Shown: one piece after another, positions 7,106 to 16,156 of the stretch
Numbering within the stretch: position 1 is the first letter of the stretch
Layout: each line of letters opens with the position of its first letter
From: Komagataeibacter melaceti
GTDB lineage: Bacteria > Pseudomonadota > Alphaproteobacteria > Acetobacterales > Acetobacteraceae
Assembly (NCBI RefSeq): GCF_003403295.1
Contig: NZ_QUWV01000033.1
Span: 1 to 64,000, forward strand
Direction of reading: 5' to 3'
Length of the DNA stretch: 64,000 nucleotides
Notes under the pieces: generated by a model
Seen by the model: the letters and a program-made list of their open reading frames with translations, nothing else
The model's database searches: none
Told to the model about the DNA's origin: nothing
Program-made: the position numbers and the translations under genes

Positions 7106-9085
7106 ATGAACCCGGAACTAGGAAATTTTGCGCTGGCCCTGGCATGCTGCCTGGCCGCCGGACAGGCCATCCTGCCGCTGGTCGGCGCAAGCCGGCGTGA
7201 CAGCAGGCTGATGGCGCTGGCCCCGGCGCTGGCGGTGGGGCAGATGCTGGCCCTGGCCACGGCGTTCGCCTGCCTGATCCATGCCGCCATCACCAACGAT
7301 TTTTCGGTGCAGAACGTGGCCGCCAACAGCGCGGTCAGCAAGCCCCTGCTGTACAAGATCACCGGCGTATGGGGTAACCATGAAGGCTCGGTACTGCTGT
7401 GGGCGCTGATCCTGTCCGTATGCGGTGGGGCCGTGGCGCTGTTCGGGCGCAACCTGCCTTCCGCGCTGCAGGCGCGGGTCATTGCCGTGCTGGGTGGCGT
7501 GGCGGCGGGGTTTGAACTGTTTTGCCTGACCACATCCAACCCGTTCGCCCGTGTCTGGCCCGCGCCGCTGGATGGGCAGGGCATGAACCCGCTGCTGCAG
7601 GACCCCGGCCTCGCGTTCCACCCGCCCGTGCTCTACACCGGCTATGTCGGTTTTGCCGTGCCGTTCGCCTTCGCCATCGCCGCCCTGATCGAGGGGCGGG
7701 TGGATGCCGCATGGGGCCGCTGGGTACGCCCCTGGGCGGTCGCGGCATGGTGCTTCCTAACCTGTGGCATCGCCATGGGGTCGTGGTGGTCGTACTATGT
7801 GCTGGGCTGGGGTGGTTACTGGTTCTGGGACCCGGTGGAAAACGCCTCCCTCATCCCGTGGCTGACGGGCACAGCACTGGTGCATTCCGCCATCGTGGTG
7901 GAAAAGCGCGAGGCGCTGAAGATCTGGACCGTGCTGCTGGCCATCGGCACGTTTTCGTTTTCGCTTTCGGGCACCTTCCTGGTGCGTTCGGGCATCCTCA
8001 ATTCCGTGCATGCCTTTGCCAACGATCCCGCGCGCGGCGTGTTCATACTGGGGCTGCTGGCGCTGGTGATTGGCGGGTCGCTGCTTCTGTTCGCCCTCCG
8101 CGCGCCCCAGCTCACTACCGGAGGGCTGTTCGCCCCCCTGTCGCGTGAGGGGCTGCTGGTGCTGAACAACATCCTGCTGTGTTCCATCTGCGCTGTGGTG
8201 CTGACGGGCACGATGTACCCGCCCTTCATGTCGCTTCTGTTTGGCAAGACCATCTCGGTCGGCAAGCCGTTCTTTGACGCCACGACCATTCCGCTGGCCA
8301 TCCCGCTCATGGTGTTCATGGGGTTTGGCCCCATGGTGCCGTGGAAGCGTGCGCAGATGTGGCCGGTGCTGCGCCGCCTGTGGTGGGCTGCGTGCATATC
8401 CCTGCTGGCGCTGGTGCTCGCGACCTTCCGCATGCGTGAGATCCTGCCTGTGCTGGCAACCGCCGCGGCGGTCTGGGTCATCATGAGCAGCATGGCCGAC
8501 ATTATCGAGCGCCTGCGCCTGTTCCGCCAGCCGCTTGCGCAGAGCTGGCAGCGCGCCCGTGGCCTGCCGCGCGCGGTGTTTGGTGCGGCGATCGCCCATG
8601 CCGGTGTGGGCATTACCGTGCTGGGCATTGCCGGGATGTCACAGGCCGCGCACCGCATTGTCGAGGTGCATGTGGGCCAGAGCGAGATGCTGGCGGGCGA
8701 TAGCTGGACCCTGACCGAGGTCCATCCCGCCGAGGGGCCGAATTACACCGCCCTGGTCGCCACCATCGAGGTCCGCCACAATGGCCGGCTGGTCACGACC
8801 CTCCACCCCTCCAAACGCACATTCGCCAGCCAGCACCAGACCACGACGGAAGTGGCGATTCATACCAACCTCATGGCCGACATCTATGGCGTGCTGGGCG
8901 ACAAGCATGGCACCGACGCCGATCCGACCTACGTGCTGCGGCTGCATTACAACCCGCTGGCGCCGTGGATGTGGCTGGGCGGGCTGATCATGGCGTTTGG
9001 TGGCGCGCTTTCCCTTTCCGACCGGCGGGTGCGCGTGGGCGCACCACGCCGGGCCAAGGCGTCTGACATGGCGGTGGCACGATGA
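7106..9085 (+). CDS. ccmF: Cytochrome c haem lyase subunit CcmF
   Basis: 659 residues with many transmembrane segments. The WWD domain is clear as WGGYWFWDP at 235-243. Candidate haem-ligating histidines lie at H172 (FHPP), H260 and H302. Full length for CcmF. With CcmH and CcmI it forms the apocytochrome c-haem ligation complex in the inner membrane. The stop overlaps the ccmG start (ATGA). Confidence 0.97.
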   Translation: MNPELGNFALALACCLAAGQAILPLVGASRRDSRLMALAPALAVGQMLALATAFACLIHAAITNDFSVQNVAANSAVSKPLLYKITGVWGNHEGSVLLWALILSVCGGAVALFGRNLPSALQARVIAVLGGVAAGFELFCLTTSNPFARVWPAPLDGQGMNPLLQDPGLAFHPPVLYTGYVGFAVPFAFAIAALIEGRVDAAWGRWVRPWAVAAWCFLTCGIAMGSWWSYYVLGWGGYWFWDPVENASLIPWLTGTALVHSAIVVEKREALKIWTVLLAIGTFSFSLSGTFLVRSGILNSVHAFANDPARGVFILGLLALVIGGSLLLFALRAPQLTTGGLFAPLSREGLLVLNNILLCSICAVVLTGTMYPPFMSLLFGKTISVGKPFFDATTIPLAIPLMVFMGFGPMVPWKRAQMWPVLRRLWWAACISLLALVLATFRMREILPVLATAAAVWVIMSSMADIIERLRLFRQPLAQSWQRARGLPRAVFGAAIAHAGVGITVLGIAGMSQAAHRIVEVHVGQSEMLAGDSWTLTEVHPAEGPNYTALVATIEVRHNGRLVTTLHPSKRTFASQHQTTTEVAIHTNLMADIYGVLGDKHGTDADPTYVLRLHYNPLAPWMWLGGLIMAFGGALSLSDRRVRVGAPRRAKASDMAVAR

Positions 9086-9657
9086 GCAGCGAATCCCCTT
9101 CCTCCCCCACGCGGCGGCGCCTCCTCATGGCCGCGCCGCTGGTTGTCGCCGCCGGTGCGGGCGTCGGGTTCTGGCGCATGCTTTCGGGCATGTCGCACGG
9201 CTCGTTCGACCCGCATGACATCCATGCCCCGGTCCTGAACCGCCCGGTGCCAGATTTCTCGCTGCCCGACCAGGCCCCCGGAACCGGCTTTTCCGCGCAG
9301 GACCTGCGTGGGCTGAAAGCACCGGTGCTGGTCAACTATTTCGCATCATGGTGCATTCCCTGCGTGGCGGAGATGCCGGTACTGAACGGGCTGAAGGACC
9401 GCCTGCCCATCTGGGGCATTGCGTACAAGGACAAGCCCGAACATGCGCTGGGCTTCGTGCAGCGCGCGGGCAATCCCTACGCCCGCATCGCGGCTGACCG
9501 TGACGGGCTGACCGCGATTGACTGGGGGGTGTCGGGCGTGCCCGAAACCTTCCTGATCGGGCCGGGGGGCGTGATCCGCTGGCATACGGCCTCCCCCATT
9601 ACCGAGGCCATGATTGCCGACACGATCCTGCCGCTGGCGGGCAGCCTGAAGTCATGA
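9082..9657 (+). CDS. ccmG: Thiol:disulfide interchange protein CcmG/DsbE
   Basis: 191 residues: one N-terminal membrane anchor (about residues 14-32), then a periplasmic thioredoxin fold. The active site is W90-C91-I-P-C94, in the context FASWCIPCVAEMP. The typical CcmG acidic active-site surround and the cis-Pro region (GVPETFLIG) are present. It reduces the CXXCH cysteines of apocytochromes before haem attachment. It overlaps ccmF upstream and ccmH downstream by four bases. Confidence 0.96.
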   Translation: MSSESPSSPTRRRLLMAAPLVVAAGAGVGFWRMLSGMSHGSFDPHDIHAPVLNRPVPDFSLPDQAPGTGFSAQDLRGLKAPVLVNYFASWCIPCVAEMPVLNGLKDRLPIWGIAYKDKPEHALGFVQRAGNPYARIAADRDGLTAIDWGVSGVPETFLIGPGGVIRWHTASPITEAMIADTILPLAGSLKS

Positions 9658-10133
9658 AGGCACTTTCCTTCCGCACCGGCATGATGGCGGCCCTGTTCTG
9701 CCTGCTGTTCGCCCCCATGGTGGCGATGGCGGTGGATGACCCTGCCGAGATGCTGCCCGACCCGGCGCAGGAACAGCGCGCCGAGGCGATTGGCGCCCAG
9801 TTGCGCTGCCTTGTGTGCCAGAACGAATCCATCGAGGACAGCAGCGCCGACCTGGCCCGTGACCTGCGCCACGTCGTGCGCGAACACGTGGCAAAGGGGG
9901 AAAGCGACCACCAGATCATGGACTGGATGGTCAGCCGCTACGGCAACTTCATCCGCCTGCGCCCGCCGCTTACGGCAGGCACGCTGCTGTTGTGGATCAT
10001 GCCGGTACTGGCGCTGTGCATGGGCATAGGGGTGGCGTGGTGGCACCTGCGCAGGCCCCGCGCCGTGGCCCCGCCCCTGACGGACGAAGAACGCCGCCGC
10101 CTGTCCGACCTGACCCGAACACGCCGAGAGTGA
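9654..10133 (+). CDS. ccmH: Cytochrome c-type biogenesis protein CcmH
   Basis: 159 residues with an N-terminal signal (residues 1-26) and one C-terminal membrane segment (about 103-127). The redox motif LRCLVCQN is present with C52 and C55. This is the single-domain CcmH; the TPR half found fused in E. coli is encoded separately as the next gene, ccmI. It keeps apocytochrome thiols reduced in concert with CcmG. Confidence 0.96.
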   Translation: MKALSFRTGMMAALFCLLFAPMVAMAVDDPAEMLPDPAQEQRAEAIGAQLRCLVCQNESIEDSSADLARDLRHVVREHVAKGESDHQIMDWMVSRYGNFIRLRPPLTAGTLLLWIMPVLALCMGIGVAWWHLRRPRAVAPPLTDEERRRLSDLTRTRRE

Positions 10134-10134
10134 C

Positions 10135-10857
10135 ATGATCTGGATTGGTATCTGCCTGCTTGGCGCGATTGCATTGCTGCCCGCCCTGTTCTGCCTGCGG
10201 CGCACGACCCTGCTGCGTGATGAACGTGAAACCGCGCTAGCGCTGCATCAGGCGCAGTTGGCGGAGCTTGAACGCGACCTGAATGAAGGCATGATCGCCG
10301 CGTCCGAACACGATAGCGCGCGGCTGGAAATCCAGCGCCGCCTGCTGGGCGTGGACAGCCTGCCTGCCCCCACAGCGCGCAGGACCACCTCCACCGGGGC
10401 CATCCTTGCCGCCCTGGTGGGTCTGCCCGTTGCCGCCGTTGCGCTGTACATGTGCGTGGGCCATCCCTCCCTGCCCGCGCAGCCGCTGGCCCCGCGCCTT
10501 GCGGCCATCAAGCAGGAAGACCACCGCAACGACGCGATTATCGAGCGCCTGCGCGAACAGTTAAAGCTGATCCCGCCGGGTGATCCCAGCCTGTTCCAGG
10601 GGTATGTGCTGCTGGGTCAGGCGGAAGCGGGCCGCGACCATTACGCCGCCGCCGCGCAGGCGTGGCGCAGCGCGATCGAACAGCGTTTTGACCCAGAAGT
10701 GGCCGCCCGTGCGGCGGAAGCGCAGATGATGGCCGAAGGCGGCCACATCTCACCCGAGACAGCGGACCTCTACCGCCGTGCACTGGACGCCGCCCCCGCC
10801 GATGCGCCATGGCGGATGACCGTGCAGCAGCGGATCGCGCAGTCCGAACATCAATAA
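10135..10857 (+). CDS. ccmI: Cytochrome c biogenesis TPR protein CcmI
   Basis: 240 residues starting one base after the ccmH stop. Two membrane segments (about residues 1-18 and 84-105) flank a cytoplasmic loop with a coiled-coil-like Glu/Leu-rich region. The C-terminal periplasmic part is helical and TPR-like (LFQGYVLLGQAEAGRDHYAA and YRRALDAAP). CcmI binds the C-termini of apocytochromes and delivers them to CcmF-CcmH. Last gene of the ccm operon. Confidence 0.9.
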   Translation: MIWIGICLLGAIALLPALFCLRRTTLLRDERETALALHQAQLAELERDLNEGMIAASEHDSARLEIQRRLLGVDSLPAPTARRTTSTGAILAALVGLPVAAVALYMCVGHPSLPAQPLAPRLAAIKQEDHRNDAIIERLREQLKLIPPGDPSLFQGYVLLGQAEAGRDHYAAAAQAWRSAIEQRFDPEVAARAAEAQMMAEGGHISPETADLYRRALDAAPADAPWRMTVQQRIAQSEHQ

Positions 10858-10926
10858 CCTGCTATCGGGCCGTCCCCGCGGCTTTTGGGCTTGCCTGGGC
10901 CTGCGGTACGGGCGGAAACTGGGGGC

Positions 10927-11112
10927 ATGAGCACGGACAAGACTCCCACCCCCACACCTGCGGCCGACACCACACCGCAGGATGACGCCGCGGCCCGGGA
11001 AGCCGCATTGCTGAAACAGCCCGCCGAACCTGATGAGGTCGGCGGCCCCAAGGGACCGGAACCGACCCGCTACGGGGACTGGACGGTCAAGGGACGCTGC
11101 GTGGATTTCTGA
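10927..11112 (+). CDS. Succinate dehydrogenase assembly factor 4-like protein (DUF1674)
   Basis: 61 residues from the ATG at 10927. The conserved C-terminal signature GPKGPEPTRYGDW followed by KGRCVDF identifies DUF1674, the bacterial relatives of SdhAF4/Sdh8. The N-terminal half is a disordered Thr/Pro/Asp-rich stretch. The eukaryotic homologues bind flavinylated succinate dehydrogenase subunit A and assist its assembly; the same role is inferred here. It lies 69 bases after ccmI and may be transcribed with it. Confidence 0.9.
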   Translation: MSTDKTPTPTPAADTTPQDDAAAREAALLKQPAEPDEVGGPKGPEPTRYGDWTVKGRCVDF

Positions 11113-11129
11113 TCCCGCGGCACGGGCGT

Positions 11130-11651
11130 TCAGCCCAGTTCGTTCGGCAGCGGCCCGCGCCCGAAGGCAGTCTGCCGGGCGCGGTGGCCGGGCGGCGGCA
11201 TGTTGCATGAAATCAGGTAGATCCCGGCAACAAAGACAAGCTGCGACAGGGAATTGAACCACAGCGCCAGTTCATATACCCGGTCCGCCGTAAGCGCCTG
11301 ATAGAAGGCATAGACCGCAAACGGGATGGAAATGGGCCGCATGCCCGCCAGCATTACCCGCAACGGATTCTGGTAGCCACGCCGCACCATCCCGCGCAGG
11401 CGGTGGATGCCGATATAGAACACCACCTCGAAAAACCAGCCGAGCAGGTTGGTGACCACGTTACCCAGCGTCATGCCCTCCAGCACCAGCAGGGCGGAAA
11501 TGGATGCCGCCGAAAGTACGATCGAACCGATCTGAAAACTCATGCCCACCTCCATGGCGGGCAGGCGCTCGGGCAGTGCATCGGCAAATGGCTGGAAAAC
11601 CCGGTCCAGCAGCCAGGCATCGAACTGGTTGACGCGATCACCAAATGACAT
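11130..11651 (-). CDS. Integral membrane protein of unknown function
   Basis: About 173 residues from the ATG at 11651, which has GGAA seven bases upstream; an in-frame ATG at 11678 is an alternative. It has four hydrophobic segments (SIVLSAASISALLVLEG, VVTNLLGWFFEVVFYIGI, ISIPFAVYAFYQAL and LVFVAGIYLISC). The N-terminus is amphipathic. No family recognised. The stop lies close to that of the SDHAF4-like gene, so the two are convergent. It sits downstream of the serine hydrolase on the same strand. Confidence 0.75.
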   Translation of the reverse strand: MSFGDRVNQFDAWLLDRVFQPFADALPERLPAMEVGMSFQIGSIVLSAASISALLVLEGMTLGNVVTNLLGWFFEVVFYIGIHRLRGMVRRGYQNPLRVMLAGMRPISIPFAVYAFYQALTADRVYELALWFNSLSQLVFVAGIYLISCNMPPPGHRARQTAFGRGPLPNELG

Positions 11652-11697
11652 GACAGTTTCCAGCCTCTTCATATCCATCGTAGCGCATGGCCATGCC

Positions 11698-12885
11698 TTA
11701 CCCGGCGCAGACTGCGGCGACAACCGCATCGGGGTAGGCACCGGCCATTCCGGCCAGCGCGGTATTGCTCAGCATAACGATACTCAGCCCCCGCGCACGG
11801 TCCACCGCCCATTGGTGCCCGTACACACCCCCCCACGTGAAACTGCCCGCGCATAGCGGCGTACCGGCAGCATCGGGGTCCATGATTACCGCGCCACCGT
11901 AACCGAAGCGGCGCCCGCGCGCCTGCGGTCCCATGTCCACATCGCCAATGGCGTTGCGCCCGAACAGCATGGCCGACGCGGGTGAGAGAATCCCCTCGCC
12001 TCCATTGCGCACGGCCTCAATGAACGTCAGGAACTCCCGTGCCGTGCCCACCATGCCTGCCCCGCCCGAAGGGTAGGAGGACGGGTTGAAAACCCGGTCG
12101 GGCGCAAAGCGGATTTCCCCCGTGCCGCCATCGGGCAGCAGCCGGGGCAGCACATATTCCGCCCCCATGCGCAACGGCACGGGCCGGGCATCGGCATAAC
12201 AGGCGGCAAGGTTTTCCGGGTTCCTGACCTCAAAGCCGCTTTCCCGCCATCCCAGCGGCGTGCCGACATGCTGCTGCACGGCATCGGGCAGGGACAGGCC
12301 GGTCACCTTTTCAATAACGCCCCCCATCACATCCAGACCCAGCGAATAGCTCCACCCCTGCCCCGGCGGAAAGATCAGGCGGGTCGTGGCCAGACGGGCC
12401 AGGTTATCCGCAAGCGTCAGCCCCGGCTCCGCAATCCCGTCCGAGACCCCGGCGCGGGTATAGGGGTTGTCATCACGCTGCAGGGAAAAGCCGTATGTCA
12501 GCCCGCTGCTATGGGTCAGCAACTGGTGCAGCGTGATGTCACACGCCCCGCCATCGGGCAGGCCGGGCCGGAATTCCGGCAGGTAGCGGGTGACCGGTGC
12601 GTGCAGGTCCACAACACCTTCCTCAGCCAGTGCAAGGGCGACGGCAGTGACCACCGGCTTGGTCAGGGATGCCAGACGGAACACCGTATCGACCCGCATG
12701 GGCTGGCGGGATTCGCGGTCGGCCAGCCCGGCGGCTTCCGCCACCACAACGTCCCCATCCACCGCCACCAGCACCACGGCGCCAACCAGCCGCGACGTAT
12801 CCACCGCCCGGTCCATGACCGCGCGCACCCGTTCACGCATGCGGGTCGTTTCCAGTGGAGCAGGAACCATGTTTCCATCCTTCAT
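11698..12885 (-). CDS. Serine hydrolase of the beta-lactamase class C/esterase family
   Basis: About 395 residues if started at 12885; 12870 has an equally good ribosome site. The nucleophile motif SLTK (Ser73, Lys76) is in LASLTKPVV. The second motif appears as YSLG in GWSYSLGLD rather than the YxN of true beta-lactamases. The GGVYGH segment near residue 358 stands at the KTG-like third motif. No signal peptide, so cytoplasmic. This pattern is typical of EstB-like esterases and related hydrolases; substrate unknown. It is divergent from the M16 peptidase gene across about 70 bases. Confidence 0.9.
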   Translation of the reverse strand: MKDGNMVPAPLETTRMRERVRAVMDRAVDTSRLVGAVVLVAVDGDVVVAEAAGLADRESRQPMRVDTVFRLASLTKPVVTAVALALAEEGVVDLHAPVTRYLPEFRPGLPDGGACDITLHQLLTHSSGLTYGFSLQRDDNPYTRAGVSDGIAEPGLTLADNLARLATTRLIFPPGQGWSYSLGLDVMGGVIEKVTGLSLPDAVQQHVGTPLGWRESGFEVRNPENLAACYADARPVPLRMGAEYVLPRLLPDGGTGEIRFAPDRVFNPSSYPSGGAGMVGTAREFLTFIEAVRNGGEGILSPASAMLFGRNAIGDVDMGPQARGRRFGYGGAVIMDPDAAGTPLCAGSFTWGGVYGHQWAVDRARGLSIVMLSNTALAGMAGAYPDAVVAAVCAG

Positions 12886-12955
12886 GCAAAAAACCTTGCA
12901 ATGGCCCGACAGGCCCGAACTGGCCGCCACAGGCAAAGCGGCGTAGTCTCGGGGA

Positions 12956-15652
12956 ATGATAGCACGCCTGTTTTCCAAGACATTATGCCTCTCCCTTCTT
13001 TTATGTGGCAGTTGCCTGGCTGCGGAGCCTCCGCAGCCAGCCACGCGCCCCGCGCCGCCGCTCCAGCGCGAGATGCCGTTGCAGGCCACCCTTCCCAACG
13101 GGTTGCGGGTCGTGATCGTGCCCGACCGGCTGGCCCCGGTAGTCAGCACGGAGATCAACTACCTTGCGGGTTCGGCCGCCGCACCCGCCGGCTTTCCCGG
13201 CACGGCGCATGCGCTGGAGCATATGATGTTCCGTGGCAGCCAGGGGCTGGACCGTGACCAGATGGCCGCCATCGGGGCCAGGCTGGGCGGCAGCTACAAT
13301 GCCGACACCACGGAGAACGTGACGCAGTTCTTCTATACCGCCCCGGCGGAAAATCTTGACGTGCTGCTCCACATCGAGGCCCTGCGCATGAAGGGCCTGA
13401 CGCTGGCGGCAGAAGACTGGGCGCATGAACGCGGCGCGATAGAGCAGGAAGTCTCACGCGACATGTCCAGCCCCGGGTATGTCTATCTGGCCCGGCTGCA
13501 ATCCATCCTGTTTGCCGGTACGCCCTATGAGCATGATGCGCTGGGCACCCGTGCGTCGTTCGACCGGACCGATACGGCCCTGCTGCGCCGGTTCTACCGG
13601 GACTGGTATGCGCCCAATAACGCGATTCTGGTCATTACCGGCGCAGTGGACCCGACCGAAACGCTGGAAATGGTCCGCAATGCATTTGGTTCCATCCCAT
13701 CACGCAGGCTGCCGCCCCGGCCCGAAATCCACCCCGGCCCCGTCCATGCGCAGACGCTGCGTTTCCCCACCGATTACCCGGTCGGGCTGGTTGCCATCGC
13801 CAGCCGCATGCCCGGCCAGAACGGCAGCGATTACGCGGCCGCGCGCATACTAGCCGATGTGCTGTCCAGCCAGCGTGGCGCGCTGTATGAACTGGTGCCG
13901 CAGGGGCGCGCCCTGCTTGCCAGCTTTGATTTCGTGACCAAGGCGGATGCAGGCATCGGCATCGCGCTTGCAGCCTTCCCCAAGGGCGGCTCCCCTGCCC
14001 CGTTACAGGCGCGCATGAAGGAAATCCTGCGCACGTTGCGTGAAAACGGCGTACCTGCCGATCTGGTCGAGGCCGCGAAGCGCAAGGAACTGGCCCAGCT
14101 TGGCTTTGCCGCCAACAGCATTTCCGGCCTGGCGGAAAGCTGGTCGGAAGCGCAGGCCATCATGGGCCTGCAATCCCCCGATGATGAAGCCGCTGCCTTT
14201 GCCGCCGTCACACCGGAGGATGTCAACCGCCTGGCCCGGCAGGTGCTTGACCCCCAGCAGTCCATAACCGCCATACTGACGCCACGCGATGGCGGCCACC
14301 CGGTTACGGAGAAGGGATTTGGCGGCTCGGAATCCTTTGCCAGCACGCCGGACCATCCGGTTACGCTGCCACAATGGGCCAATGACAGCCTGCTTGCGCT
14401 GCACCCGCCGCAACCAGCGGGCAAGCCTGCCTCCTTTACGCTGCCCAACGGCCTGCGGCTGATCGTGCGCCCTGCCTCGGTCAGTCATACCATCAACCTG
14501 TATGGTACGATCCGCCAGAATGAGGACATGCAGGAGCCGCCGGGCAAGGAAGGCATTGCCGATATTACCGATGAACTGTTCCGCTACGGCAGCACGTCCC
14601 ATGACCGGATCGGGCTGCAGAAGGCGTTTGATGACATCGCAGCCACCGAAAGCGCCGGGGCGGATTTCAGCTTGAGCGTGCTGACACCCGATTTTGCCCG
14701 CGGGCTGGACCTGCTGGCGGAAAACGAACTGCATCCTGCCCTGCCCGAAGCCGCGTTCAAGGTTGTGCGGGCCAATACGGCGGCTTCCCTGTCGGGTCTG
14801 CTGCATTCACCCGATTACCTGTTCAGCCGCGCCGTGCAGGCCGCCGTCTCGCCCGCGGGTGATCCCTCGCTACGCCAGCCCGATCCCGCCCGGATCATGA
14901 AACTGACACTGGCGGACTGTCGGGCCTTCTGGGCGGCGGCTTACAGGCCTGACCTGACCACGATCGTCATTACCGGCGATATCACGCCCGATGCTGCCTA
15001 TAATGCGATCAGCCACGCATTCGGTGCGTGGCGCGCCACCGGCCCGACCCCGGTGGTGGACCTGCCTCCGCGCCCTGACAGCCGCGCGCGGGTAACGCAT
15101 GTGCCCGACCCGTCCAGCATGCAGGCCACCGTATCCCTGCCGGAAAGCCTTGGCCTGACGGTCGCCGATCCCGACCATTTCGCACTCAACATGGGTAACG
15201 AAATCCTAGGTTCCGGCTTTTCATCCCGGCTCTATCGCGACCTGCGGGTGCGCACCGGCTATGTCTATACCGTGCGCAGCCACCTGACATGGAAGCGCCA
15301 CCGCAGCGCCTACAGCATCTCCTTCGGGGCCGATCCCGACAAGGTTGCCGCCGCGCGAACCGCTGCGGTGCATGACATCATGGCGATGCAGGCCCAGCCG
15401 GTCAGTGAGGATGAACTGGCCATGGCGCGCGCGGGCATGCTGCGCAGCCTTGCCCTGCAGTCCGCCAGTCTGGATACGATAGCGGCGGGCTACCTGCATT
15501 TCAGTGACCTGGACCTGCCGCTGAACCAGAACGACATCGCGGCACAGGCCTATTACACCATGGACGCCACGACGATACGTGACGCCATGCGCAAATGGAT
15601 ACGCCCCGCCGATCTGGCGCAGATTATCAAGGGACCGCCGGAAACACCCTAG
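12956..15652 (+). CDS. M16 family zinc peptidase, double-length, exported
   Basis: 898 residues with a signal peptide (residues 1-22, possibly a lipobox around LLCGSC). It consists of two tandem M16 halves. The N-terminal half carries the inverted zinc motif H85-A-L-E88-H89 and the third ligand E165 at the usual distance. The C-terminal half, starting near FTLPNGLRLIV (about residue 486), lacks HxxEH and should be the inactive partner. The arrangement fits periplasmic pitrilysin-like peptidases of proteobacteria that clear peptides. A hairpin lies about 45 bases after the stop. Confidence 0.94.
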   Translation: MIARLFSKTLCLSLLLCGSCLAAEPPQPATRPAPPLQREMPLQATLPNGLRVVIVPDRLAPVVSTEINYLAGSAAAPAGFPGTAHALEHMMFRGSQGLDRDQMAAIGARLGGSYNADTTENVTQFFYTAPAENLDVLLHIEALRMKGLTLAAEDWAHERGAIEQEVSRDMSSPGYVYLARLQSILFAGTPYEHDALGTRASFDRTDTALLRRFYRDWYAPNNAILVITGAVDPTETLEMVRNAFGSIPSRRLPPRPEIHPGPVHAQTLRFPTDYPVGLVAIASRMPGQNGSDYAAARILADVLSSQRGALYELVPQGRALLASFDFVTKADAGIGIALAAFPKGGSPAPLQARMKEILRTLRENGVPADLVEAAKRKELAQLGFAANSISGLAESWSEAQAIMGLQSPDDEAAAFAAVTPEDVNRLARQVLDPQQSITAILTPRDGGHPVTEKGFGGSESFASTPDHPVTLPQWANDSLLALHPPQPAGKPASFTLPNGLRLIVRPASVSHTINLYGTIRQNEDMQEPPGKEGIADITDELFRYGSTSHDRIGLQKAFDDIAATESAGADFSLSVLTPDFARGLDLLAENELHPALPEAAFKVVRANTAASLSGLLHSPDYLFSRAVQAAVSPAGDPSLRQPDPARIMKLTLADCRAFWAAAYRPDLTTIVITGDITPDAAYNAISHAFGAWRATGPTPVVDLPPRPDSRARVTHVPDPSSMQATVSLPESLGLTVADPDHFALNMGNEILGSGFSSRLYRDLRVRTGYVYTVRSHLTWKRHRSAYSISFGADPDKVAAARTAAVHDIMAMQAQPVSEDELAMARAGMLRSLALQSASLDTIAAGYLHFSDLDLPLNQNDIAAQAYYTMDATTIRDAMRKWIRPADLAQIIKGPPETP

Positions 15653-15722
15653 AATCAGGATCTATTAATCTATTGGATTGGCGATAATTCGTGATTCACA
15701 GGCACTCGCGGAAAATGTGCCT
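15653..15722. other. Intergenic low-GC segment with perfect inverted repeat
   Basis: Composition drops to AT-rich immediately after the M16 peptidase stop. TCACAGGCAC at 15696-15705 pairs perfectly with GTGCCTGTGA at 15717-15726. A six-T run follows from about 15734. It may terminate the peptidase transcript, or be the edge of the transposase remnant that begins at 15723. Confidence 0.5.
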
Positions 15723-15884
15723 GTGAGTAACGTGTTTTTTCTATCTGAGATCCAGATGAAGCGGATCGCAACATATTTTCATCTGGCTCACGGAGTGCTG
15801 CGTATGGACGATCGCTACATGCTCAGTAAGTTCATATATCCGTTCCCACGGAACGTCATTCAGAGCATGGATTCAAGACAATAA
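15723..15884 (+). pseudogene. IS5-family transposase, N-terminal remnant
   Basis: A GTG-initiated frame of 53 residues. Its start reads FFLSEIQMKRIATYF, then HGVLRMDDRYMLSKFIY. This matches the N-terminal pattern of IS5-type (IS427-like) transposases: an LT/SxxQM helix, HG, then a VDDRR-like VLSGIIY helix. After about residue 42 the similarity is lost and the frame stops, so most of the protein including the DDE core is missing. The base composition is much lower in GC than the flanking core genes. Recognition is from memory of the family pattern. Confidence 0.6.
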
Positions 15885-15906
15885 AAAGTTGTCTATGCTC
15901 TTTTTT
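15862..15906 (+). terminator. Rho-independent terminator with bulged stem
   Basis: AGAGCAT (15862-15868) pairs with ATGCTCT (15895-15901) and AGACAA (15876-15881) pairs with TTGTCT (15889-15894), leaving a 7-base bulge and a short loop. A run of six T closes it at 15901-15906. It overlaps the end of the transposase remnant. Confidence 0.7.
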
Positions 15907-15952
15907 GTATTCGCTTTAAAATTCAATCTATAAAAATTTTACAGGATCTAAA

Positions 15953-16156
15953 ATGAAGACAGCCATCCTTAACGGAAAATTAATCAGTGCATCAGATGCA
16001 ATAGAATATAGAAACAGAACAGGCATTAAAGGATATGTGTATTCATGCCATGAATGTAATACACCAGCCAGATTGCACAAAGACAGTGATGATGACGGTC
16101 ACTTTGAACATAAAGACAGGATTTCTACCTGTTCTCTCTGCCATGTTGTCGGTTAA
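15953..16156 (+). CDS. Small zinc-ribbon protein resembling the CoiA N-terminal domain
   Basis: 67 residues in a clearly AT-richer context. The sequence shows YSCHECNTPARLHK, then HFEHK, then CSLC. This C-x2-C ... HFxHK ... C-x2-C layout is the zinc-binding pattern found at the N-terminus of CoiA-like proteins, where it reads CPECG ... HFAH. The nuclease-like part of CoiA is absent. The start ATG follows an AGGATCTAAA stretch. Low GC and the neighbouring transposase remnant suggest horizontal acquisition. Function unknown. Confidence 0.65.
   Translation: MKTAILNGKLISASDAIEYRNRTGIKGYVYSCHECNTPARLHKDSDDDGHFEHKDRISTCSLCHVVG

Noticed and set aside
12268-13257. Long plus-strand open frame of 329 codons opposite the serine hydrolase
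   Set aside because: It is the antisense shadow of the serine hydrolase and M16 start; its composition is His/Gln/Arg-rich with no recognisable domain. High GC makes such long shadow frames common here.
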